Assembly (NCBI RefSeq): GCF_003335505.1
Contig: NZ_QPEX01000024.1
Location: forward strand, 124,001 to 188,000
DNA length: 64,000 bases
DNA from: Bremerella cremea
GTDB taxonomy: Bacteria > Planctomycetota > Planctomycetia > Pirellulales > Pirellulaceae
Direction of reading: 5' to 3'
Within the stretch, counting starts at the first letter, position 1. Each line of letters opens with the position of its first letter. The position numbers and the translations under genes are program-made. Below, piece by piece: positions 39,323 to 48,900 of the stretch. The notes beneath the pieces are model-generated. The model ran no database searches, was not told the DNA's origin, and saw only the letters and a list, made by a program, of their open reading frames with translations.

Positions 39323-40036
39323 ATGAGCCGCATGTCGTATCGAGGCATTACGCACACGAAAGTCGCGAAGACCAAAGTCGCGTCGCGAGATTTTCGTTTG
39401 CCCACCCAGGCGTCCCGACGTCGTGGAGGAAATGCGGCTCGTACTACCAAGACTGATTACTTCGCCCCGCCAGAAGATTGGCACGAGCCAACCAACAATA
39501 CCGGGCTTGATTACAAATTCATCTATCAGTCACCTGGGGAAGGCTTCTGCCATATTCTCACCGAACAAGAGATCCGCGATCGCTTGGCTCAACTGCCGGA
39601 GTGGATGCTGGAAGGGCTTGAAGTTGTTCAACTAAGCCGACTTACTCGCAAGAAGCTCAGCTTTCCGTGCTACGGCATGCAGTGGGGCGCGGCGATTTAT
39701 CTCTACCCGATGGATGAATCGCTGATCGAGTATTTCCCTCACCCGCCCCGCCCTGAGCAATTGGTCGAAGCCAAAATGTTTGGAGCCGTGTGGGAAGAAG
39801 ATGAAGATGGTTTCTGGCGGCTAGAATGGACCGAAGAAACGATCAAAGACTTTTATTTAAACAACGTTCTGGTTCATGAACTGGGACATTTGCTCGACAC
39901 GCGAAACAACAACTACGTTGCCCGTGAACGCTACGCAGAATGGTTCGCCATCGAATACGGCTATCGTCCAACCCGTCGCCAGTCCCTCGCCGCCCAAGCA
40001 GCCAAAAAAGTGGTTCGCCGTCACCACAAAACCTAA
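39323..40036 (+). CDS. Putative zinc metalloprotease-like protein with HELGH motif
   Basis: The 237-residue protein has a basic N-terminal 50 residues, then two domains. The C-terminal part contains LVHELGHLLDTRN, a HExxH zinc motif at about residues 184-188, and a following YVARERYAEWFAIEYG where the Glu could act as third ligand, as in gluzincins. No signal peptide is seen, so it should be cytoplasmic. The ATG at 39323 has AGAGAG upstream, which favours it over the in-frame ATG at 39224. It resembles no family I can name. The protease call rests on the motif only. Confidence 0.6.
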   Translation: MSRMSYRGITHTKVAKTKVASRDFRLPTQASRRRGGNAARTTKTDYFAPPEDWHEPTNNTGLDYKFIYQSPGEGFCHILTEQEIRDRLAQLPEWMLEGLEVVQLSRLTRKKLSFPCYGMQWGAAIYLYPMDESLIEYFPHPPRPEQLVEAKMFGAVWEEDEDGFWRLEWTEETIKDFYLNNVLVHELGHLLDTRNNNYVARERYAEWFAIEYGYRPTRRQSLAAQAAKKVVRRHHKT

Positions 40037-40235
40037 CGGCACAGCAACAAACCATTGTGGTTAAATGACTTGAGCGTTATTGGGCCAACGCTCCTCTGGT
40101 AATGTGGATACAAATCCGAGCGAATTTCGTTCCATTATGTGGAGCGAACCTGGGCTATTGTTAGGATAAACATTTTCCCGAGTGCGCTCCCTCGTCTTTC
40201 CACGATCACGAAATTGATAGGGCCTGAAATTGACC

Positions 40236-42161
40236 ATGTTCCGACCCCTTGCTGCGGCTGCCCTCGTCCTTTCTTCGATTGCCTTGATGGCGGAGCCCAT
40301 CCTGGCCGCTCCGACTGCAGAGCAGCGGGAACAGCTTCAAGCGATTAAGCTCGACATTCGGAGAACCTCGAACCTTTTAAAACGAGACATGGTACCGGAT
40401 TCGGTCGAGCTTGTTCGCAGTATTCAAACTCGCATGCAAACTCTGGCGGACGCTCAAGATGCGGAAATCGCCGCAGCGCTCGAAGAACTAACGGAACAGC
40501 TAGCCGTTTCTCATGGTTCTTTAGAATTGGATGGCTACACCCTTCAACCGCTGTTAGGACACGTTAACCGTCCAGCAGACGCGATGGCGATGTCCGCCAC
40601 GCCTGGCACACCGCCGACAGCAACGCCCCCTGCTCCGCTGCCCACAACGTTTCCGACCGCGAATCTTAGCTTTACCAAGCATATTGCCCCTATCTTGATC
40701 GCACGTTGCGGCAATTGCCACGTAACCGGCAGCCGAGGGGGATTCAATGCGGGCACCTTCGAGGCGTTGATGAAGGGGCCTCCGGAAGGAGTCGTTATTT
40801 TTCCGAACGATGATATCGGTAGCCGCCTGATTGAAACAATCGAATCTGGCGACATGCCACGTGGCGGACAACAAGTCCGGGCTCCGGAATTGGCCGCCCT
40901 GAAAACCTGGATCAAAGAAGGGGCCAAGTTCGATGGAACCGACCCCAAAGCTTCCATCAATCAACCTTCCGCAACGCCTGCCCCGAATCCCACGGAAATG
41001 GTGCGGTTGGACGTGGTCAACGCGAGTGGCAACGAAAAAGTTAGCTTCAGCCTGGATGTCGCTGGCGTGTTTGCAAGCCGTTGCGTCAATTGCCACGGTG
41101 GCCAGAACCCTGGTGGTGGTCTCCGCATGGACAGCTTTGCCCAGTTTATTCGAGGAGGCGATAGCGGCGCCCCCTTTGTCCCAGGCAAACCGCAGGAAAG
41201 CATGATCGTCCGGATGCTCAAAGCGAGTGGCAACGAACGGATGCCGCGCAACGGCCCACCGCTGAGCGCCGATCAAATTGCCAAGATCGAGACTTGGATC
41301 CGCGAAGGAGGTAAGTTCGATGGAACCTCACCTCGCGATGAGTCGATGCGTCGGATGAACCAAGTAGCTGTGGCCAAGAAAGCGACGCACGAAGAACTGG
41401 CCAAGCTGCGAGCGGCCAGTAGTCAGCAAAAGTGGGAATTGAGCATGCCCGATGTCAAAACGGCGAAGCTCGACACTCCGTTGTTCCTGGCTTATGGGAC
41501 CATGGGCGAAGACCTGCTCAAAGAGAACGTGGCCGTAGCAGACAAGGCCGCTGAAAAAGTCCGTTCCCTGCTTAAGATCCCTTCCGCTTCGCCGCTGATC
41601 AAAGGGAAGATGACTCTCTATTTCTTCAAGCAACGTTACGACTACGCCGAGTTCGGCAACATGATCGAGCGTCGCGACTTGCCGGGCAACTGGAAAGGGC
41701 ACTATCGTTTTGACATCACCGACGCTTATGGTGCCGTTCAGGTTCCCAGCGACGGAGATTACGACATGAACGTCCTGCTCGGTCAGTTGATCGGCTCGGC
41801 GCATGTTGCTTCCCTTGGTAACGGCACGGTTCCGGATTGGTTCTCCGAAGGTGTGGGCCGAGTGCTTGCCTACCGCATGAACAAGAGCGATCCGCGTGTG
41901 CAGGACTGGGAAAGTCAAATTGGCCCCTCGGTCGCCTCGATGGGCAAACCAGACGATTTCGTCAACAATCGATTGTCGCCAGAACAAAATGCGATTGTCA
42001 GCTACGCTTTCATGAAAGCCGCCATGGCCCGCGGGAATCAGTTCGATGCGTTAATGAACGCGTTACGCAAAGGAACCGACTTCGATGAAGCCTTTCAAGC
42101 GGCTTTCCGCGGCACACCTTCCCAAGTAGCAACCGCTTGGGTAGCTTCTGGCGGTCGATAG
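40236..42161 (+). CDS. Secreted dihaem protein with degenerate peptidase-like C-terminal domain
   Basis: The 641-residue protein has a signal peptide (about residues 1-24), a helical region, then two planctomycete cytochrome C modules with CGNCH and CVNCH haem motifs, each followed by a conserved tail (MPRGGQQVR and MPRNGPPLS). The C-terminal 250 residues end with VPDWFSEGVGRVLAYRM, the motif around the third zinc ligand of gluzincin-type peptidases. The HExxH expected about 20 residues before it is missing (LIGSAHVASLGN stands there), so this domain is probably inactive. The ATG at 40236 has AGGG upstream. A terminator hairpin follows 29 bases after the stop. Confidence 0.78.
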   Translation: MFRPLAAAALVLSSIALMAEPILAAPTAEQREQLQAIKLDIRRTSNLLKRDMVPDSVELVRSIQTRMQTLADAQDAEIAAALEELTEQLAVSHGSLELDGYTLQPLLGHVNRPADAMAMSATPGTPPTATPPAPLPTTFPTANLSFTKHIAPILIARCGNCHVTGSRGGFNAGTFEALMKGPPEGVVIFPNDDIGSRLIETIESGDMPRGGQQVRAPELAALKTWIKEGAKFDGTDPKASINQPSATPAPNPTEMVRLDVVNASGNEKVSFSLDVAGVFASRCVNCHGGQNPGGGLRMDSFAQFIRGGDSGAPFVPGKPQESMIVRMLKASGNERMPRNGPPLSADQIAKIETWIREGGKFDGTSPRDESMRRMNQVAVAKKATHEELAKLRAASSQQKWELSMPDVKTAKLDTPLFLAYGTMGEDLLKENVAVADKAAEKVRSLLKIPSASPLIKGKMTLYFFKQRYDYAEFGNMIERRDLPGNWKGHYRFDITDAYGAVQVPSDGDYDMNVLLGQLIGSAHVASLGNGTVPDWFSEGVGRVLAYRMNKSDPRVQDWESQIGPSVASMGKPDDFVNNRLSPEQNAIVSYAFMKAAMARGNQFDALMNALRKGTDFDEAFQAAFRGTPSQVATAWVASGGR

Positions 42162-42190
42162 CATGAATCGCTGATCGCCTTGAAATAAAA

Positions 42191-42220
42191 AAAACGCGAT
42201 GCCGTATAGCATCGCGTTTT
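42191..42220. terminator. Bidirectional intrinsic terminator
   Basis: AAAACGCGATGC (42191-42202) and GCATCGCGTTTT (42209-42220) form a perfect 12-bp stem with a 6-base loop, with T-rich sequence on both sides. It serves the dihaem gene from the left and the His-rich lipoprotein gene from the right. Confidence 0.88.
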
Positions 42221-42251
42221 ATTGGTTCTTGCTTGAAGCAGGTGAAACCGC

Positions 42252-42752
42252 TTAGTGAGAATGACCATGATGATGGTGTTCGATCTCACCCTGGTACGGC
42301 TTGTCTTCGATCTCTACATCGATGGTCGCTTTGGTTTCGTCGTCACTCAGCAAAGCGAACACATCCGGATCGTTTGTTTCAAACAATGCCGTTGTGTCTT
42401 CCCCGTCTGCGCGAACCGCTGGCACGTTCCATGACTTCGTCTCGTCTCCGACGGTCACATTGATCTGCAGATTCTCGGCAGGAATTTTGACCTCTTGTTT
42501 CGCAGCTCCATCGAGAACATAGAAGGTGAGCGCCTTCGCTTCGTCATCGTGGGTCCATTCCAAGTGATAAGCTTCTTCTCCCAACTCAATCAAATGCCCA
42601 CCGTGCGGGCCTGCTTCTCCATGATCGTGATCATGATCATGATCGTGGCCTTCCTCGTGCCCGGCCGTGTCGGTCTTTTCCGACGTGCAACCAGCCAACG
42701 AAACGGGGACCGTAAATACACACAATAGCAACAGCAGCTTACCAATCTTCAT
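42252..42752 (-). CDS. Histidine-rich lipoprotein, probable metal binding
   Basis: The 166-residue protein has a signal peptide with lipobox LAGC (Cys22). Just after it lies a run of alternating Asp-His and Glu-Gly-His repeats (GHEEGHDHDHDHDH), and the C terminus ends in another His cluster (EHHHHGHSH). The middle 110 residues form a small beta-rich domain (AYHLEWTHDDEAKALTFYVLDG). Similar His clusters occur in zinc, nickel or copper binding lipoproteins. The ATG at 42750-42752 has AGGAG upstream. The gene is monocistronic, with a bidirectional terminator after it. The metal is not determined. Confidence 0.78.
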   Translation of the reverse strand: MKIGKLLLLLCVFTVPVSLAGCTSEKTDTAGHEEGHDHDHDHDHGEAGPHGGHLIELGEEAYHLEWTHDDEAKALTFYVLDGAAKQEVKIPAENLQINVTVGDETKSWNVPAVRADGEDTTALFETNDPDVFALLSDDETKATIDVEIEDKPYQGEIEHHHHGHSH

Positions 42753-42941
42753 TGTGCCAAGACTCCTCTTTGGGCATTTCATCATCAGATAGAAAAAGGG
42801 AACGTTGTCAGTTCTCCGACAACGAACTCCGCCATCCCCAGTTTTTCGTGGGAAACCTTCGATTATTCGACAGGAAATCACCGGCGCCAATCCTGGCCCA
42901 AAAGTCCTCGCCGAGAAGAAGCTGTTTTAGAGTGAGCTATC

Positions 42942-44072
42942 TTACAGTTCGATCCCACTTCCGGTGTTCGCCGGTGGGCGGTTGTCTTTCAAGAAGGCGT
43001 CAATATAAGAGAGATCGCCGCCACCTGCGTTGCGCTGGGCGGCCTCGAAGAATTTAGTGGCCTGAGCGTCTTCGCCATCGAAATGGAGCAATACCCCCAC
43101 GCAAAACAGCAAGTCGGCATTTTGTGGATCGGCCACCGCGCGGCGGGCATTGGCTTCAATAATCGATGCTTTCGCAGCCGCGTTACTATCGAGCAGGCCA
43201 TTCAAGGTTAGATTCGACTCGGCGACATCAGGATCTTGCTGCACGGCAAGCTTCAGTGCTTTAACCGCTTCTTCAGATCGATTAAGCGCCAAGTAGGCCA
43301 AGGCCTTGTGCAAGTGGCCCTGGGCATCCCCAGGAGCAGCAGCCACGGCATCTTTATACCGCCCAAGAGCTTCGCTATAGCGCTGTTGCCGGAATAAAGC
43401 ATCCCCCGCTTGGATAAATCGGGCCGCTCTTTCCACCGCTTGCGGGCTAGGCTGCTCGATCGGCATGACTGGCTTGGCCACCATTTCCGGTATCACGAGC
43501 GGAGATGCCAAGCCGCTGAATGCTTGTTGACGCTGCGGTTGAATCGCGAAATCTCGCGGCAGCCCCATAAACTGCTTCATCGCTTGCGGGCCATAGTTAA
43601 GCTCGGCAGGTTGGGTTGGCGGCAAGTAATATTCCAGGTACTGATCTCCAGGACGGTAATACGTACCGTACGGATACAAGCTGGAATAATTGAACGGATA
43701 CCCACCGCCGTAGTTAAACACGTAAGGCGTTGAATAAGGGTATCCGTAAGGTGTTAAACCAATTCCGATCGACATCCCCGATCCGCCCCAGAAACCGCCG
43801 TAACTGGGATAGCGGTATCCAAAGCCCCCGCCATGATGGTGATTATGGTGGTGGTAGTTGGCGTTCCCGTGAGAATAATTTCCGGAGTAACCGCCAGGGC
43901 GGGTGACATCGGCATAGCCACCTCGTCCCACCGTGATATTGCTGCGGCTCTTGTAATGATACTGCCCCAAACCTTGTGCTTGAGCAAAGCTTCCTGCCGC
44001 AAGGAATGCCAGAATGGACAAGATGCTAACGTAACGCACGGCAAGACTCCTCAAGCAACTAGATAGATACAT
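42942..44072 (-). CDS. Secreted TPR-repeat protein with Gly/Tyr-rich linker
   Basis: The 376-residue protein has a signal peptide (about residues 1-33), a Gly/Tyr/His-rich low-complexity region at about 45-160 (short runs such as HHHNHHHGGG) and then TPR repeats from about residue 215 (AGDALFRQQRYSEALGRYKDAVAAAP, GHLHKALAYLALNRSEEAVKALKLAVQ). TPRs mediate protein contacts, so this is probably a surface or envelope scaffold. The ATG at 44070-44072 begins the signal peptide. No catalytic motif is seen, and the low-complexity part could be adhesive. Confidence 0.78.
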   Translation of the reverse strand: MYLSSCLRSLAVRYVSILSILAFLAAGSFAQAQGLGQYHYKSRSNITVGRGGYADVTRPGGYSGNYSHGNANYHHHNHHHGGGFGYRYPSYGGFWGGSGMSIGIGLTPYGYPYSTPYVFNYGGGYPFNYSSLYPYGTYYRPGDQYLEYYLPPTQPAELNYGPQAMKQFMGLPRDFAIQPQRQQAFSGLASPLVIPEMVAKPVMPIEQPSPQAVERAARFIQAGDALFRQQRYSEALGRYKDAVAAAPGDAQGHLHKALAYLALNRSEEAVKALKLAVQQDPDVAESNLTLNGLLDSNAAAKASIIEANARRAVADPQNADLLFCVGVLLHFDGEDAQATKFFEAAQRNAGGGDLSYIDAFLKDNRPPANTGSGIEL

Positions 44073-44243
44073 TTCTATTATCAGGTCATTCTGCGGAATG
44101 GGCAAAGAGATTTGTCAAAATCGCAACGATGTTTCTGCCGGAAACCGAGGAAACTCTTTGAGGTCCGCTCTTTATTTTTAGGCAAGGATTTAACTAAACT
44201 TAGGGCAGAGATTCTGTTGTTGAGTCTCGTTCTTGTTTGTTAG

Positions 44244-45314
44244 ATGCCTGCCGTGACCAAACTCGACCTTGAGGAATTCCTCGACATCCTGAAACAACTG
44301 GTTCGCCACCCATCGGTGGTTGGATCGGAGCACGCTTTCTTCCGTTATCTGCAGCGCGAGCTGGAAGAAACACATGCCAAGGTCACGTTGTACGAAGGGC
44401 TATTGGTTGCCAGCGGCGATCAGCCTGACCGAATGCACATCTCTGCCCACGTCGATCGGCACGGGCTAATCTGCACCGGTCCCAACGAGTTTCAGTACGC
44501 GGCCTTTGTGGCCCGTAACCGAGGCGACTTGCTAGGAGACTCGGTCTCGGAACAAACCTTCCAGACAATTGCCGAACGGTTTCACGAGCGTTTCGTTCAA
44601 GCGTATGTTCCTTGGAGCGGCACTTATCTGGGCAAGGGGACCATCAAACGATCGTACCTCTGCGAACGACGCGGGAACCTTGTGTTTGAAGTGGAAGGGC
44701 TCGACCACGTTCTGCCAGGCACCCCGGTTGCCTATCAAGACCGGTTGTCCATTTCGTACGGTCGCGCTTCGGCTCAGCTCGATAACGTCCTCACGACCGC
44801 AATGCTGATCTACCTCTTCCGCCAAGGTTTTCAAGGGACGGCCCTGTTTACGGCCCAAGAGGAAGCAGGCCGTAGCTGGCGATTCCTGCTCGAATGGTTC
44901 CGCCGCTGCGGTATCGAAACGCAAGACCTCTTGGTACTCGACACCAGCCCTTTCCCAGACATTCCTGCAGCGGATGCCCAACAAGTTGTTTTGCGAAAAC
45001 GGGATGCCAATGCCGTGTTCAACCCGCAGATGGTGACTCGGCTAGAAACGGCCTGTCAAAAGTTTGGCATCCGCTACATGTTTAAAGACGAGATGCTGGC
45101 CAAACAAAATGAGCAGCGAGTGGCCGAAGGCAAGAACCCGACCTCACTAGGAAGCACCGAGCTAGGTCGTGTGGCCTCGGCTTCGGAAGGGACCATTCAA
45201 GGGGCGACACTACAAGTACCGACAACCGGCTACCATACCCCAGAAGAATCGGCGGCGTTATCTTCGATTGAAGCCATGCTCGACGTTCTGTGCGAAGTCT
45301 CTCTGGAAAGCTAA
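44244..45314 (+). CDS. Peptidase M42-family aminopeptidase
   Basis: The 356-residue protein has the metal-site residues of the M42/M20 clan in order: His69 and Asp71 in ISAHVDRHG, QLDNV with the bridging Asp, TAQEEAG with the catalytic Glu pair, VLDTSPF with Asp, and TTGYHTPEES with the last His. M42 enzymes are dodecameric cobalt or zinc aminopeptidases and act in the cytoplasm. A substantial insert (about residues 95-190) fits the dimerisation domain. It has no signal peptide. It converges with a kinase gene over 10 bases. Confidence 0.85.
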   Translation: MPAVTKLDLEEFLDILKQLVRHPSVVGSEHAFFRYLQRELEETHAKVTLYEGLLVASGDQPDRMHISAHVDRHGLICTGPNEFQYAAFVARNRGDLLGDSVSEQTFQTIAERFHERFVQAYVPWSGTYLGKGTIKRSYLCERRGNLVFEVEGLDHVLPGTPVAYQDRLSISYGRASAQLDNVLTTAMLIYLFRQGFQGTALFTAQEEAGRSWRFLLEWFRRCGIETQDLLVLDTSPFPDIPAADAQQVVLRKRDANAVFNPQMVTRLETACQKFGIRYMFKDEMLAKQNEQRVAEGKNPTSLGSTELGRVASASEGTIQGATLQVPTTGYHTPEESAALSSIEAMLDVLCEVSLES

Positions 45315-45324
45315 CTGGCTGCGA

Positions 45325-46896
45325 TTACGTCTTGCTTGTTAGCTGCCCGTAGGCTTTGAGAAATTGCTGCAGGAATTCTTCGTCCGTACCACGAATGATG
45401 GACAAGTATTCTTCTTTGTGTGCCGTCGCAAATGCCTGGTCAGCGGCATCTCGGCGTCCCAACTCCTGATAGCAGATTGCTTGCCCCGCATAACCAAACG
45501 CCTTGGCTTCGACATCGATCTCGCGCTGTTCCGCCAACTTTTGAAAGATGCTGAGCGATTCTTCATAGCGTTTCAATTTCAGAAGAATGATTGCCTCTTG
45601 CTGCATCGCCCGTAAGCCCCACAGCCGATTCTCTTCGTTGTTTTCCATCGGGAAATAGCGAACCACGCTGGCAAAGTAACGGGGCCGCTGCTCTAAATCG
45701 AGATCGTTGGTCCGGAACATTGCGAACAAGAATTGTTCTTCCGATGTTGGCAGGTGAGGCACTTCTGGCTCGGCTACTCCATCCAACAAATTAGGGCTCC
45801 GTGATGCCAGGGCTAAGCCTCCGCCAACAAGCAAACAAATCACCCCGGCAACCGCAAAACGCGAAATACTTCTGCCCCAGGAAGGCTTGCGATAGACGGT
45901 CATCGCCGAGGTTTTCATTACCGTGGAAAGCTCTTTCAAGCCGTCACTACGAACCGACGACAAAGAAGCCAGCTCGACAATCGACCAATCTGCGGGATCG
46001 CTGCCAAACGCATCGCTACCGAGTGCCTTTTGCACATCTCGCAGGTCGCGTAGCAACTCTGACGCGTTCTGGTAGCGATCGTCCGGCTTCTTGGCCAACA
46101 TCTTATGGATCATCTGCGCCAACGGTAACGGCACGCCGCCGCGTACCTTCTCGAGACGCTCTGGCTCGGTGTTTAAATGCTTCACCGCCACGGTCAGCGG
46201 ATTATCTCCTTCAAAAGGAAGCCGCCCCGCGAGAAGCTGGTAACTGGTGATCCCCAGGGAATAAATATCGCTCCGTTGATCCAGCGGCTTTCCTTCGACC
46301 TGCTCTGGGCTCATGTAGAGAGGTGTTCCCATGGTGACACCAATCTGGGTGAGATTCATGCCATCGGCATCTTGGGCAATTACACGCGCCAAGCCAAAGT
46401 CGGCGACTTTCACTTCGCCGGTTGCCGTGATGAGAATGTTCTCTGGCTTGATATCGCGGTGGACGATCCCCTGCTCGGCCGCTTTATAGAGCGCGGCGGC
46501 AACTTGGCGAATAATCGCGGCGACCAGTTTGACCTCGAGCGTCCCTTGTTTGTTGAGTAGCTGCTTGAGGTTTTGCCCAGGGACATATTCCTGGGCAATG
46601 AAATGGAGCCCATTAGAATTGCCAACTTCGTAGATCTGAACAATGTTGGCATGTGTAAGGGCAGCCGCCGCTTGGGCTTCGCGATGGAAACGTCGGACGT
46701 AAGCTTGATCTTTGGCCAGTTCTGGCTGCAAGATTTTGACCGCCACATTCCGCTTCAGGCTTTGCTGTTCGGCCAGAAAGACCTCGGCCATAGCCCCCCG
46801 ACCCAACCGACGCAAGATGCGGTAGTCGCCAACGACGCGACCGGTCAGTTCCAGTTCCGTGGGCGCATCTTTCTGATTGTTGGTCAGTTCCGTCAT
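45325..46896 (-). CDS. Ser/Thr protein kinase with transmembrane segment and TPR-like C-terminal domain
   Basis: The 523-residue protein has a kinase domain at about residues 25-290 with P-loop LGRGAMAEVFLA, Lys54, HRDIKPEN (Asp148), ADFG (Asp166) and the SPE motif. After a linker comes one transmembrane segment (FAVAGVICLLVGGGLALA, about residue 350) and a C-terminal part with TPR-like helices (EEAIILLKLKRYEESLSIFQKLAEQ). So the sensor part should be outside the cytoplasm. All catalytic residues are present. The ATG at 46896 follows a GAGAA; an upstream TTG is less likely. Confidence 0.9.
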   Translation of the reverse strand: MTELTNNQKDAPTELELTGRVVGDYRILRRLGRGAMAEVFLAEQQSLKRNVAVKILQPELAKDQAYVRRFHREAQAAAALTHANIVQIYEVGNSNGLHFIAQEYVPGQNLKQLLNKQGTLEVKLVAAIIRQVAAALYKAAEQGIVHRDIKPENILITATGEVKVADFGLARVIAQDADGMNLTQIGVTMGTPLYMSPEQVEGKPLDQRSDIYSLGITSYQLLAGRLPFEGDNPLTVAVKHLNTEPERLEKVRGGVPLPLAQMIHKMLAKKPDDRYQNASELLRDLRDVQKALGSDAFGSDPADWSIVELASLSSVRSDGLKELSTVMKTSAMTVYRKPSWGRSISRFAVAGVICLLVGGGLALASRSPNLLDGVAEPEVPHLPTSEEQFLFAMFRTNDLDLEQRPRYFASVVRYFPMENNEENRLWGLRAMQQEAIILLKLKRYEESLSIFQKLAEQREIDVEAKAFGYAGQAICYQELGRRDAADQAFATAHKEEYLSIIRGTDEEFLQQFLKAYGQLTSKT

Positions 46897-47063
46897 CAAG
46901 TTTCTCAGTGAGGCAATCTCAAAAGTCGGTGAGGGCAATCAAAAAGGAGAGCGACCCAATTTCCAGTATCGATGGCAACTACCCACTTGGCAACCAAACT
47001 GTTTCAGGCGTGGCTAGATAATTTCGGGAGATCTTTCCTGCAGCCAGGCTATGGACCAGCCGC

Positions 47064-48077
47064 TTATGCTTCAAGATCTTCCATCCCATTCTTCTTGGGG
47101 TTCCCCTTGGGTAGGCGATCGTCAAGCCATTGCTGGTCGACAAAGTCCCCTAGTAGTTTTCGTAGGCAGGCCACGAGACCTTGGCGTACCTCGTCCCGAA
47201 ATTCGGGGTCCGAACCAACAATTTCTACTTGGTGAAATCCATCCCAGCCTAACCACAGCCCCCATTCGTAGCGTACGGCTGCGTCGTTCACCCGCTGCAT
47301 TACGCGGGCAGCCCAATAGCTGCCAAATTGATCGCGAAAGTCCAGCCAAGCTCGATCTTCCGGCCTGACAGCCTCGGCCCTAACCGGCCAATAAAAAGCG
47401 ACCAATCCCATTCCCAGCAGCAATATTCCCATCGCCAGCAACGCACCGCCGGTCGTGACCTCGGCAGTGGCCCAAGGCAAATAGGGGTAAACCATCACCC
47501 CTTGAGCAGCCGCCAAACAAAAAGCGGCAGGGCTAAATCGGGTACCTAGGTTGTTTAACAGCTCTGCCACGAGCAAAAGCGCGAGAAAACTTCCCCAGAC
47601 CCAACCAGGATCGGCCTTGCCAGCGGAATCCAAAATGCCCACACGGAAAACGGGGATACACAGCACCAACCAAAACGCAACCATCAACAACTGCCCCACC
47701 ACGAGATGCCGTCGCTTGGCGCCAATCTGAGCCAAGACCGGCAGGAATAAGCTCATCGCAGCTAAGTAACGCCCGTGGTTATCAGCAATTGGCCACTGCA
47801 TTTCATGGCAAAGAGCAATCGCGATTTCGCACCCCATTAGCGAAACCCAGGCCACCATCGCCCACCCCCAAGCGGCCGTCAGCGTAGTTCCTTGCAAGCT
47901 ACCGCGTCCACGCATCAATAGCAGCATGCCGACGATGCCCAGCAAGAATGCCACCGTAGCCGTGATCCATCCGGGATTCAGCGGAAAATGCAACACGAGA
48001 ACCAAGACCTGGTCTTCAAGGGAAACATCAATGGGAAACTTCACAGGCCTTATTCTAACGAATCGTTGGCGACGCAT
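47064..48077 (-). CDS. Polytopic membrane protein of unknown function
   Basis: The 337-residue protein has about eight hydrophobic segments in residues 30-235, followed by a soluble C-terminal region of about 100 residues (WLDFRDQFGSYWAARVMQRVNDAAVRYEWGLWLGWDG). I do not recognise the family; similar proteins occur in planctomycetes. The start is uncertain. ATG 48075-48077 lacks a ribosome site, whereas a GTG 33 bases downstream (48044) follows an AAGG and would remove an Arg-rich N terminus. The minus-strand kinase gene is the next gene downstream. Confidence 0.6.
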   Translation of the reverse strand: MRRQRFVRIRPVKFPIDVSLEDQVLVLVLHFPLNPGWITATVAFLLGIVGMLLLMRGRGSLQGTTLTAAWGWAMVAWVSLMGCEIAIALCHEMQWPIADNHGRYLAAMSLFLPVLAQIGAKRRHLVVGQLLMVAFWLVLCIPVFRVGILDSAGKADPGWVWGSFLALLLVAELLNNLGTRFSPAAFCLAAAQGVMVYPYLPWATAEVTTGGALLAMGILLLGMGLVAFYWPVRAEAVRPEDRAWLDFRDQFGSYWAARVMQRVNDAAVRYEWGLWLGWDGFHQVEIVGSDPEFRDEVRQGLVACLRKLLGDFVDQQWLDDRLPKGNPKKNGMEDLEA

Positions 48078-48255
48078 GCGAAGTGCCCAGTCATAACGAT
48101 TATTTCGGCTAGGTTAGGCGCACCACCTGCGAAAGAGGAGCGAATGAGGCAAAATTTTTCGATGTTGCGTTTGCACAACGCTATTTGCGTGGCATGTTTC
48201 GGCAGTGCAACAAATACTCCCTCACTCAACTCCCCAAACAGAAGGAAGACTTACC

Positions 48256-48822
48256 ATGTTTCGTATCGCCATTGCTTCGTGCTTCGTTGTGATGACCGCT
48301 GCCGGATCGGCCTCGGCGGGCCTCTGGGAAGCTTCAACGATTAGCTATCCCGGCACTCAATACGCTGCCGCCGATTGCGGTTGCTCGGCTCCTGGATACG
48401 CTACCGCAGGCTGCTGCGACAATGTCTGGGCTGGCTACTGCTCGGAAGCACGCTGCTGCCGCCCGAAAATTCATACACGCTACCACTGGTTTGCCCGCCC
48501 TGCGTGTGGCTGCCAACCTGCCCCAGCTCCTTGCTGCGGCTCGTCCATGCTCAAAGGTTGTGGCAACGACTGCCCAAGCTGCTTGGGACTTCACGTGCGA
48601 GGCTTCCGGCACCATTGCGGTCATGGCATGGATTGCGGCTGCGGAGCCCCTGCCTGCGACTCGTGCGGTGCGACTGACATCATCAGCATCGAAGAATCGA
48701 TGAAGGAACACCACGCTCCTGAGGCTGCTCCAGAGGTTAAACCAACCCCCGCTGCCCCCAAGGCTGAACCGAAAGAAGCTCGTCTGCTCCCTTCGCTGCA
48801 CGCCTTGCTGCCACGCAACTAG
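48256..48822 (+). CDS. Cysteine-rich secreted protein
   Basis: The 188-residue protein starts with a signal peptide (about residues 1-21, ending ASA) and its mature part has 19 cysteines within about 110 residues, many as CC or CxC pairs (DCGC, GCC, RCC, ACGC, PCC, DCGC). The C-terminal 50 residues are cysteine-free and Pro/Ala/Glu-rich. Such content suggests either multiple disulfides or metal binding. The ATG at 48256 has AAGGAAG upstream. A strong terminator follows at 48901. No family name can be given with confidence. Confidence 0.7.
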   Translation: MFRIAIASCFVVMTAAGSASAGLWEASTISYPGTQYAAADCGCSAPGYATAGCCDNVWAGYCSEARCCRPKIHTRYHWFARPACGCQPAPAPCCGSSMLKGCGNDCPSCLGLHVRGFRHHCGHGMDCGCGAPACDSCGATDIISIEESMKEHHAPEAAPEVKPTPAAPKAEPKEARLLPSLHALLPRN

Positions 48823-48900
48823 CAAATTGCTTGAAAACACGCGATTGGCTCGATCAAGCTACCTGGGGAGTGTGGTTTGCCTATGAGCCCAAAGCGTCTT

